NCBI GenBank assembly: GCA_021324365.1
Contig: JAJPJE010000048.1
Location: 28,512 to 92,511, forward strand
Length of the DNA: 64,000 bases
Source of the DNA: Terriglobia bacterium
Lineage (GTDB): Bacteria; Acidobacteriota; Terriglobia; Terriglobales; Acidobacteriaceae
Direction: 5' to 3'
A program made the translations under genes and the position numbers. Every line of letters begins with the position of its first letter. The first letter of the stretch is position 1. This document shows, in pieces, positions 8,415 through 17,400 of the stretch. The notes below the pieces were generated by a model. That model searched no databases. It saw nothing but the letters and a program-made list of their open reading frames with translations, and had not been told where the DNA came from.

Positions 8415-9356
8415 ATGTATCTCGGCATGCCTAAGTCATCAGCCACCGCCCCTGCTCGTGCTCAAGAAGGGTCTCCTAGCGCCGATGTCGGGTCGGAGCT
8501 CCTTCAGGAGGCGATTTTTCCGCTGCTGCCAGCCCCTGCAGAGCTGAAGACTGCCTATATTGAGCTGCGAAATCAGTATCAGCGATGCGCGGCTGCTTTG
8601 GCGACTGCTGCCCACGATTTGCGAACACCACTGGCTGTGATTTCCGGCTACCTTGAGCTCTTGGTAACAGGCAAACTGGGCACCGTTAATGAAAAGCAGC
8701 AGCGTGTGTTGCAGGATATGCAGGTCAGTAGCAACCGTCTGCAACGACTGGTAAATGACTTTCTCACCTTTTCGTCGCTGGAAACGGGCGCGGTTACCAT
8801 ACGGAATCAGGATCCGCAGGACATGAATGCATGTCTGCAGGAACTAAGCGGCTTTTGGCTGCCGCGGTTTCAAGAAAAAGGCGTGGCATTCTATTTCCTA
8901 TCAAATCCTAATCTCGAAGCTTTTCCGTTCGACTATGATCGCATCCAGCGGGTCATCTCGAATCTGCTTGAGAACGCGTTAAAATTCACTCCTTGTGGCG
9001 GAACCGTTTGGCTTCATGCGGAACCGCAATTGTGGGAACGGCGAAATTCTCACAAATCTGAGGACGGAGTGCAGGAGAGACGCAAGCGTAATCTGCTCGT
9101 GCCGAATGCAGTTCGCGTAAGCGTTGCCGATACTGGCCCGGGCATTGCTCCTGAGTATCACCAGGAAATATTCGGCGACTTCTTTCAGGTTCCAGATGGC
9201 CGCACTAGTGACGACGAAGGCATGGGACTGGGGCTCGCCATTGCCCGAAGGCTAGTCCAGGCTCACGGTGGCAAGATTTGGGTCGAGAGCGAACCAAATT
9301 GCGGCTGTAAGTTTTCGTTCCTTCTACCTATAAAACCTATAAAGAAGTCCCAGTGA
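8415..9356 (+). CDS. Soluble sensor histidine kinase (PrsK-like role)
   Basis: A 313-residue HisKA/HATPase_c kinase with no transmembrane segment and no recognisable sensor domain; only about 55 residues precede the H-box. The phospho-acceptor His67 lies in AAHDLRTPLAVISGYLELL. The N-box is NLLENALKFTP, and the ATP lid motifs are DTGPGIAP and GMGLGLAIARRLVQAHGG. It overlaps the response-regulator gene by 4 bp (GTGA), so the two are almost certainly partners. In better studied PEP-CTERM loci the kinase PrsK is membrane-bound and much larger, so this cytosolic form would need a protein partner or an intracellular ligand for input. ATG 8427 is an alternative start. No strong Shine-Dalgarno sequence is visible. 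Confidence 0.92.
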   Translation: MYLGMPKSSATAPARAQEGSPSADVGSELLQEAIFPLLPAPAELKTAYIELRNQYQRCAAALATAAHDLRTPLAVISGYLELLVTGKLGTVNEKQQRVLQDMQVSSNRLQRLVNDFLTFSSLETGAVTIRNQDPQDMNACLQELSGFWLPRFQEKGVAFYFLSNPNLEAFPFDYDRIQRVISNLLENALKFTPCGGTVWLHAEPQLWERRNSHKSEDGVQERRKRNLLVPNAVRVSVADTGPGIAPEYHQEIFGDFFQVPDGRTSDDEGMGLGLAIARRLVQAHGGKIWVESEPNCGCKFSFLLPIKPIKKSQ

Positions 9357-10771
9357 GAGCACAAGACGTCATGTCAAAATCTGCCTTCATCCTAATCGTC
9401 GATGACGAACCCACGATGTCGAGGTATCTTCGCACCCTCCTTGAAGTAGAAGGGTACCGCGTTGAAGCGGTTAGCAACGGGCAGGAAGCGATTGATCGAC
9501 TGACTCATGCTCCACTCCCGGAATTAGTTCTTCTCGATGTCCTCATGCCGGTGATGGATGGCTTGCAGACACTGGAACATATTCGTTCGGTACATCCGCA
9601 GCTGAAGGTAATTATGCTTTCTTGCGTGAGTGATACGCGGAAAGTTGTCCAGGCAATCAGGATGGGAGCGCACGATTATCTTACCAAGCCGTTTCAAAAG
9701 GCCGATTTAGAAGCTGTAATCGAGCAGTGCATCGGCGATCGCACTGGCCACACTGTCCATCACGCACACGGAGAAATTGAAGATTTAGGTGACGATGTAT
9801 TCTTCGTTGCCGCCAGCCCTGCAATGCGCAAGATCCGTTCCCAGGCGAAGCTGGTTGCTAATGTCGATATTCCCGTGCTTCTTCTGGGCGAGAGCGGCAC
9901 CGGCAAGGAAGTGATGGCGCGCCTGGTTCACCGCTACTCTCCCCGAGCGCACCGCACGTTTCTCAAGGTGAATTGCGCTGCCGTTCCGGCTGACCTGTTG
10001 GAAAGTGAATTGTTCGGATATGAGCCAGGCGCTTTCACTGGCGCTACTCATTCCAAGCCTGGGAAGTTTGAGCTTTGCAACAAGGGAACGATTCTTCTGG
10101 ATGAAATTGGCGAAATGCCACCGCAGTTACAAGCCAAACTGCTTCATGTCTTACAGGATCAGCAGTTCTCAAGGCTTGGCAGCCGTAACGTCATCAAGGT
10201 CGATGTGAGGATACTTGCCGCAACCAACATCGATATTCCAACGGCGATCGCAGAAAAGAAGCTTCGAGAAGATCTCTATTATCGGCTAAACGGATTCTCC
10301 ATCAATTTACCGCCCCTCCGGGAACGTCGCGAAGAAATCGGTCTTCTTCTCCGTCACTTCATGGCACAAGTCGCGGAACGATATGGTCGTCCGGCAGCCC
10401 CGATCTCGCAGCACCTGTTGGAGGCTTGCGAACGATACCCATGGCCAGGAAATTTGCGTGAGCTTGGCAATTTCGTGAAACGCTATCTCATTCTTGGTGA
10501 TGAAGAGATGGCGATCCACGAACTGCAAGTCAATGGTGGCGAAAAATCCGCTACAACTCCTTCAAGCGGTCCGGCTGCACCTTCCGATGGGCTGAAGTCT
10601 ATTGTACGAAACGTAAAAGACGAGGCTGAAATTGAAGCAATCTCCAAAGCGCTCGAACAAACGAATTGGAACCGCAAAAAGGCTGCTGCAATTTTGAAAA
10701 TCAGTTACAAGGCGCTCCTCTACAAAATTCGCCAGTATGACATCCAGCGAGTGGGAACAACTGTTCCCTAG
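9353..10771 (+). CDS. Sigma-54-dependent response regulator (PrsR-like, receiver-AAA+-Fis HTH)
   Basis: A 472-residue NtrC-type regulator. The receiver (about 10-125) has DDEP and phospho-acceptor Asp62 in LLDVLMPVMDG, plus a conserved Lys in YLTKPF. The AAA+ core has GESGTGKE, ELFGYEPGAFTGA, TILLDEIGEM, FREDLYYR-type fingers and YPWPGNLRELGNF. The C-terminus has the Fis HTH WNRKKAAAILKISYKALLYK. When phosphorylated it should activate RpoN promoters. A near-consensus RpoN promoter driving a PEP-CTERM gene lies 140 bp after its stop, so that gene is the obvious target. PrsR proteins of PEP-CTERM systems have this architecture. The start is GTG 9353, overlapping the kinase stop. ATG 9371 is an alternative. 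Confidence 0.94.
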   Translation: MRAQDVMSKSAFILIVDDEPTMSRYLRTLLEVEGYRVEAVSNGQEAIDRLTHAPLPELVLLDVLMPVMDGLQTLEHIRSVHPQLKVIMLSCVSDTRKVVQAIRMGAHDYLTKPFQKADLEAVIEQCIGDRTGHTVHHAHGEIEDLGDDVFFVAASPAMRKIRSQAKLVANVDIPVLLLGESGTGKEVMARLVHRYSPRAHRTFLKVNCAAVPADLLESELFGYEPGAFTGATHSKPGKFELCNKGTILLDEIGEMPPQLQAKLLHVLQDQQFSRLGSRNVIKVDVRILAATNIDIPTAIAEKKLREDLYYRLNGFSINLPPLRERREEIGLLLRHFMAQVAERYGRPAAPISQHLLEACERYPWPGNLRELGNFVKRYLILGDEEMAIHELQVNGGEKSATTPSSGPAAPSDGLKSIVRNVKDEAEIEAISKALEQTNWNRKKAAAILKISYKALLYKIRQYDIQRVGTTVP

Positions 10772-10842
10772 CTCTTCATAGCTCTATTCGTTACATTTGG
10801 CTCGCATTTACCGGATATTTGCCCCTCAGTGACATTGGCGAA

Positions 10843-10856
10843 TGCAAGCTTTTGCA
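10843..10856 (+). promoter_or_regulatory. Candidate activator-binding inverted repeat upstream of the RpoN promoter
   Basis: Inverted repeat TGCAA-gctt-TTGCA centred about 70 bp upstream of the -24/-12 element. That distance is compatible with an enhancer site for a Fis-HTH activator. Only one copy was noticed, so this is tentative. Confidence 0.25.
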
Positions 10857-10907
10857 GTTACGACAGCCATGAATCGCCGGGAAGTCCCGTATTTTCAACG
10901 ATAGTTT

Positions 10908-10923
10908 CGGCACAGCAATTGCA
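10908..10923 (+). promoter_or_regulatory. Sigma-54 (-24/-12) promoter of the PEP-CTERM gene
   Basis: The sequence CGGCACAGCAATTGCA matches the RpoN consensus at GGCAC and TTGCA with the exact 10-base separation of GG and GC. Only the first T is changed to C. The predicted start is near 10934, giving a leader of about 49 nt to ATG 10983. Confidence 0.72.
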
Positions 10924-10982
10924 TAACTTCGGGTAGTCGCGTTTTCCAGCCAATGTGGAAGGCGGGAAACGCGAGGCTCGAT

Positions 10983-11147
10983 ATGCATTCACTCTTTATT
11001 TCGGTGACCTCAGCGCTGCAGTTGGGACTTCTGCATTCGGTTCAGTTACTCGAAAACGTGCAGCTATCTGAGCCCGGCATGCTGGTCCTTCTGGGTACCG
11101 TCCTCCTCGGTATCGGCTCGTTTGGCCGTCGCAAGCTCCCTCAGTAA
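10983..11147 (+). CDS. Minimal PEP-CTERM sorting-signal protein (54 aa), probable exosortase substrate
   Basis: The C-terminal 26 residues form a complete tripartite sorting signal: a Ser-Glu-Pro-Gly motif (the EP core), a hydrophobic helix MLVLLGTVLLGIGSF and a basic end GRRKLPQ. The N-terminal part (MHSLFISVTSALQLGLLHSV) is itself hydrophobic and could be a signal peptide, leaving only about ten residues between the two. The start is set at ATG 10983 behind GAGG at good spacing. A 10-codon longer start (10953) has no ribosome site. The gene follows the sigma-54 response regulator and has its own RpoN promoter. After processing almost nothing would remain, so the product may be a peptide, an anchor or a signal. 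It could also be missed by annotation because of its size. Confidence 0.72.
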   Translation: MHSLFISVTSALQLGLLHSVQLLENVQLSEPGMLVLLGTVLLGIGSFGRRKLPQ

Positions 11148-11475
11148 GAATCACTTTTCCCTGGGCTACGCTGGTACCCTTGGTTGCGTATACCTTGGCT
11201 GATTTCGTTGGTCTCTTGAGCACACCTTTTCGCTAAAACGAAAAAACTTTGCAGCTTTTCCAGGTTCCAGTCAGCATTTTTCCCGCTAAACCATAGACAA
11301 CAAGCTGTCACGTGGATTGGCCACAATCCAGAATTGGAAGTCGAACTGCACAGAATGTCGGCAACTCACGTGTGGGGAAAAACTCGCTTTCGGAGTGTTT
11401 CCCTGGTGGACGTCGCCTGATCCTGAGTGTCGACGAAAACCGGACGACCACTCCCGCTCGAGATCTGAGGAATTC
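11148..11475 (+). other. Intergenic leader region before the first giant gene, with a stem-loop
   Basis: This region of 328 bp holds no convincing gene. A strong hairpin lies at 11375-11403: GGGAAA-A-ACTC pairs with GAGT-G-TTTCCC around a 7-nt loop, 72 bp before the start codon. It lacks a T tract, so it is not an intrinsic terminator and may be a 5' UTR element. No riboswitch class was recognised. No clear -35/-10 or -24/-12 promoter was identified. Confidence 0.45.
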
Positions 11476-14400
11476 ATGGTACGAAAGACGTTTTGTTTTT
11501 TATTCTTCGTTCTCTCTTTAACTACAGCAGCGTTCGCTACTTGTTCCGCACCGCAGAACGCGATTGAAGCCGAAAACTGTCTGCCTGGAAACCCGCCGAG
11601 TCAGTGGTACCCGGGGGTGATCGACACCACGATTCAGGGCTTTGCGACGAGTATGAGTGTCAACGCCGGCCAGACGATTTCATTCAAGGTGAGCACAACG
11701 GCGAGTTCTTACCACATTGAGATCTATCGGATTGGGTACTACCAGGGCAATGGCGCTCGATTGATTACCACCTTCACGCCTACGGCTTCCCTGGCACAGA
11801 ATCAGCCTGCTTGCGTCACAGATGCAACTTCTCGACTTTACGACTGCGGCAATTGGAAAGTGTCCGCTTCCTGGGCTGTTCCGTCTACCGCAACATCTGG
11901 CGTCTATTTGGCCTGGTTAGTTCGCGATGATACTGGCGGCGACAGTTATATACCCTTCGTCGTTCGCAACGACACGAGCACTTCCGCGGTCCTGTTTCAG
12001 ACAGCAGATGAAAGCTGGCAGGCTTACAACGGCTACGGTGGACACAGTTTATACGGCCCTGCTACGGGATTTGATCTGACCAACCGCGGTTACAAAGTCA
12101 GTTACAACCGGCCGCTCTCGCCCATCGAAACTGAAACGCAATTCTTCTACGCAGAGTACCCGATGGTGCGCTGGCTGGAGGCAAATGGTTACGACGTCAC
12201 TTACTTCAGCAGCGTCGATGCAGCGCAGTCTGGCTCTTTAATCAAGAACCATCAACTCTACCTTTCTGTTGGACACGACGAATACGTCTCCGGCCCGAAG
12301 CGGACTAACATCGAGGCTGCACTTGCCGCAGGCGTAAACCTCGCCTTTTTCAGTGGCAATGAATTTTTCTGGAAGACTCGATGGGAAAACAGTATTGACG
12401 GGTCGAACACGCCGTATAGGACGTTGGTTTGTTACAAGGAGACGCTTGGGCCAACATCAAATCCGCCGGCCACCGCAATGGTGGATCCACTCGATCCGCC
12501 GACGTGGACCGGCACTTGGCGCGATCCCAGCAAGAGCCCGCCCGCAGACGGAGGACGCCCAGAGAACGCGTTGACGGGTCAGTTGTTCCGAGTGAACGGG
12601 CCCGGTAGCGATAACACGAATCTTGCGATTAAAGTTCCCGCCGCTGAAGGGAAATTGCGGTTCTGGCGAAATACGGCAGTTGCGGCACAAAGCGCGAACC
12701 AGACTTGGACATTGCCCGCCGGAACGTTAGGATATGAGTGGGACACAGAAGAAGATAATGGATCTCGTCCTGCCGGCCTCTTTGATCTTTCAACTGCGAC
12801 CTACGCGCTCACAACTGATTATCTTCAAGACTATGGTGGCCTCTATGGTGCAGGCACAGCGACGCACCACATGTCACTTTATCGTGCTCCGAGCGGTGCA
12901 TTAGCTTTCGGAGCGGGCACGGTGCAATGGTCATGGGGATTGGACGCTAACCATGACGGCGGTGGCCCCGGGACCGACGTAAACATGCAGCAGGCGACTG
13001 TGAACCTGTTTGCTGATATGGGAATTCAGCCGGCCACCCTGCAACCAGGTTTATCTCTTGCCACCAAATCGACCGACACGACTCCTCCGTCTTCCTTCAT
13101 TACTTCGCCAGCGAATGGCGCCGCCGTGCAGGCCGGAACGGTAGTGAATGTGACCGGAACCGCGTCTGATACAGGTGGAGGCATCGTTGCCGGAGTGGAA
13201 GTCTCTACCGATAGTGGAGCCACATGGCATCCCGCTTCCGGACTCAACAGTTGGAATTACACGTACACTGCAAACAAGGCCGGAACGTTTTCGATAATGA
13301 GTCGCGCGGTTGACGATAGCGCGAATCTGGAGACTCCATCGGCTGGCGTCTCGATTGGTGTGCTTGGAGTTACCTCGCTTTCTCTGACATCTTCGAACCT
13401 TTCCGGCGGGGCCTCGACTCAGGGCACCGTAACTCTGAGTGCGCCCGCAGGCACAAACGGTGCAGTCGTGAGTTTGTCGAGCAGTAACAGTGCGGTTGCG
13501 TCTGTGCCTGCGTCGGTAACCGTCCCAGCTGGCAGCGCAAGCACCACTTTCACGGTTAGTACGAGTCCAGTCGGGATCAGTAATTCAGTCACGCTCTCCG
13601 CGACTTATGCCACGACCGTGACGACATCGTTGACGATCAATCCGGTATTTCCCCCGGTGCCTGGCAACCTCGATCTGGATGCCAATGTTTCCAACGACCA
13701 GTCCGCCTCGTCCTCGACGATTGTCAGCAAAACTTTCTCCACAACTGTCGGGAATGAACTTGTACTGGCGATGATCTCCAGCGATGCCCTGAACTCCAAT
13801 ATGACAGTGTCTAGCGTGGCAGGAGCCGGCCTGACTTGGACGCTTGCGGTACGCACCAATGCACAAGGGGGCACGGCGGAAATATGGAAGGCATTTGCAC
13901 CCAACCCGCTGAGCAACGTCTCCGTTACAGCAACTTTCTCCCAGACCTCACCCGGTGCTTCCATCACCATAATGAGTTTCGCTGGCGTGGACGCGAGCAA
14001 CAATGGAGCATCTGCCGTAGGGGCGACTGCGAGTGGAAGTGCGGCTTCGGGCGCTCCAAAGGCCTCGCTGACCACCACACGAAACGGATCCTGGGTACTC
14101 GGTGTAGGTACGGATTACGACAATGCGGTCGCCAGAACAGTCGGACCAGGTCAGATATTGGTGCACCAAGCGTTCTCGACGACTGGCGATACTTTCTGGA
14201 CGCAGATCCAAAGCCTCGCAACCCCGGCAAGCGGAACCAGCGTCACGATCAACGACACTGCTCCGACTGCTGATAGTTACAATCTCGCAATCCTCGAAGT
14301 AAAACCACCCCTCGTAGGCAACTTCAGCATCTCTGGAACGATTTCTCCTGTTGCGGCGGGTTCCGGCGCAAGTGTGTCACTGACGGGAACTGTTAATCAG

Positions 14401-17400
14401 ACCGTTACTGCGGACACCCAGGGCAATTACACCTTCACGGCTCTACCCACTGGTTCGTACACGGTAACCCCGTCGCAGCCGTCGTACGTATTTTCACCGG
14501 CGTCTCAATCAGTGACCATCAGCTCAGCAAGTGCCAGCGGAGTCAACTTCACGGGATCAACAACTTATTCGCTATCCGGGTCGATCACTCCATCGACGGC
14601 GGGTAGTGGGGCCAGTGTGTCTGTAACAGGACCGACCACTGCGACGGTAACGGCCAACAGTTCAGGCACTTTCACCTTCCCCTCACTGCCGAATGGTACG
14701 TACACAGTCACACCAAGTAAGAATGGGTTCACGTTCACTCCAGCTTCTCAGAACGCAACGATTAATAACGGTAACCTGACCGGCGTTAACTTCACCGGGC
14801 AATCGATACCGGTTGTAAACGTGACTGTCGATGCCGCCGTGTCTAACGACAGCACCACAAGCAGTACGTCGATCACCAGTTCCCCGTTCTCGACTACTGC
14901 TGGAAGCGAACTGTTACTTGCGTTTATCGGTACGGACGCATTGTCGCCGAACATGACTGTTTCCAGCGTTACTGGTGGTGGCCTTACCTGGACACTCGTG
15001 GTACGCAGCAATGCTCAGGGTGGAAGCTCAGAGATCTGGCGAGCATTTGCCACGGCGCCACTCTCGAATGCCACTGTCAGCGCTAACTTCTCGCAAACCG
15101 CCCCTGACGCCACGATTACGGTGATGAGCTTCACTGGCGTGGACAGCACCGGAACGAACGGATCGGGAGCAATTGGAGCGAATCTGGCAACCAACGCCAA
15201 ATCCGGTGCTCCCACGATCACGCTCACGACGACCCGTAACAATTCTCTTGTGATCGGCGTCGGGAATGACTATGACAACGCGATTAATCGCACCGTCGGA
15301 ACGAACCAGACCATGGTTCACCAATTCCTCGCGACCGGCGCAGGCGACACCTACTGGGTGCAGCGTCAAAATGCTGCTACGCCATCCAGCGGAACGGCGG
15401 TACGCATCAACGATACCGCTCCGACTGGCGACAGTTACAACCTGGCAGCAGTTGAGATCCTTCCACCCATAACTGGCCCTTACAGCATCACGGGAACCAT
15501 CAGCCCAACGACGGGTGGCAGCGGTGCTGCGGTCACGCTGAGTGGATCCGCCAGTGCCGTGACGAGCGCTGACAGCTCCGGCAACTATTCCTTTGCTTCG
15601 CTCCCGAATGGATCGTATACCGTGACTCCGTCGCTCAGCGGATACGTATATACGCCGGGCAACCAGCCCGTCACGATCAGCGGCGCGAGCGTAACAGGCG
15701 TTAACTTCACCGTCGCTCCCTTGTCTACGATCTTATCGGTCGCACCGGCCGCACTTGTGTTCACTGGTAATCAAGGTGGCTCGAATCCCAATGCAGGCAC
15801 GATCAGCATCACTAATGCCGGAAACGGCGCTTTAAGTTACACAACCAGCAGCGATAGCGCGTGGCTGACCGCCTCACCCGCGACGGGAACCGCACCGCAG
15901 CAGTTGCAAATCTCTGCGAACACAAGTGGCCTTGCAATAGGCACGTATACAGGGCACATCACAATCACGGCCAGCGGCGCACAGAACTCTCCGACAACCG
16001 TGACGGTGGTTCTCAATGTCGTGATGGCGACCGACTGGTTGATGGTTGATCATGATCCGGCGCGCACCGGGTATTCTCCGGACGAAACGGCTCTTTCCGG
16101 GTCAACAGTACCGAACCTTCAACTCAACTGGTCAACCGTCGTCGACGGATCGGTAACGACTCAGCCGCTGTACGCTCATTCGGTTCAGGTGAATGGCGCG
16201 ACTCACGACATCGTGATGGTCGGTACTGCCGGAAATTCTCTCTATGCTCTGGACGCTGTCAGCGGCGCGGTTTTGTGGAAGCGCAACTTCGGTCCGAGCA
16301 CGCCGAACAACTGGGCCATTCCAGACGGCTTCGGTATTGAAGCTCCTCCAGTGATTGACCGCGTGACGGGACGCGTCTATACCGTTCCAACCGATGGCAC
16401 TTTCCACGTTCTCAATCTGAACGACGGAACCGATGTCTATACTGCACTCACGTTGATCGCGAATCCAGCCACTAACTCGGTCTGGGGCGGCCTGAATAAG
16501 AATGGCAACAGCGTCTACGTCGCAACTGGAAGTAACGGTGGCGACGTCGCACCTTGGCGAGGTCAGGTATACAAGGTCGATGTCACTGCTGCACCAACAC
16601 TGACCGGCAACTTTGTCGTCGTTCCCGGAATTGCTGCGCCAAATGGCGGCGGCGGTATCTGGGGCTATGGTGGCGTTTCGACAGATCAGGCCACAGGAAA
16701 TGTCTATGCCGCAACAGCGTACGATTCCACTGTTCTCGGCAACGGCAATGAAACGACGCTCCCGTATTCGAACAGCGTCATTGCGCTCAACTCTGGTCTG
16801 AGCCTGCTCGGGTATTTCCAGGGGCCGGCTCCGGGCACAATCCCGTGTAGTGGTGCACCTTGCGATCTTGATTTCGCCTCGACTCCAACCATCTTTCAAC
16901 CTGCCGGTTGCTCGACCATGGTGGCTGGAGGCAGCAAGAATGGAAATCTCTATCTGTTCCGTACTACCGATCTTGCTGTGAGTGGACAGCCTCTCCAAAT
17001 CCTGAATCTCAATGTGCCGAATGACTCTCTGGGAAGCGGAGGTGTTGGCGGCGTTCCTGCATGGGATGCGCCGGACAACATGTTGTTTATCACCGATGCA
17101 GGTCCCGGTGTCGCAGGTGTGTCGGCCGGCATCGTTGCGTTAAACGTAACAGCTTCATGTACATTGCAGGTTGCATGGAGTAAGCCTCTAAGCGGCAGTG
17201 ATTTTCCAAACTCCACGCCGACGGTCGCCAACGGCGTCGTCTACGTTGGTGAAGGTAATACAGGAAAAATCCATGCGTTCAATACTCTGACGGGAGCTGA
17301 ATTGTGGGCGAGCGGAAGCAATTACGGGGCTAAGTCCACTTTCGGCGCTCCAACCGTTACCGGCGGTCACCTCTACGCCGGATCATGGACCAGTTACTCC

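Noticed and set aside
11148..11475. Possible cyclic di-GMP riboswitch in the leader of the first giant gene
   Set aside because: The region has TGCACAG-like and G-rich segments but does not match the GEMM core (no GCACAGGGCAAACC-type segment).
16132..16998. 288-codon leftward frame inside the first giant gene
   Set aside because: Antisense shadow of the propeller-coding DNA; the translation has no domain pattern and the plus frame is clearly coding.
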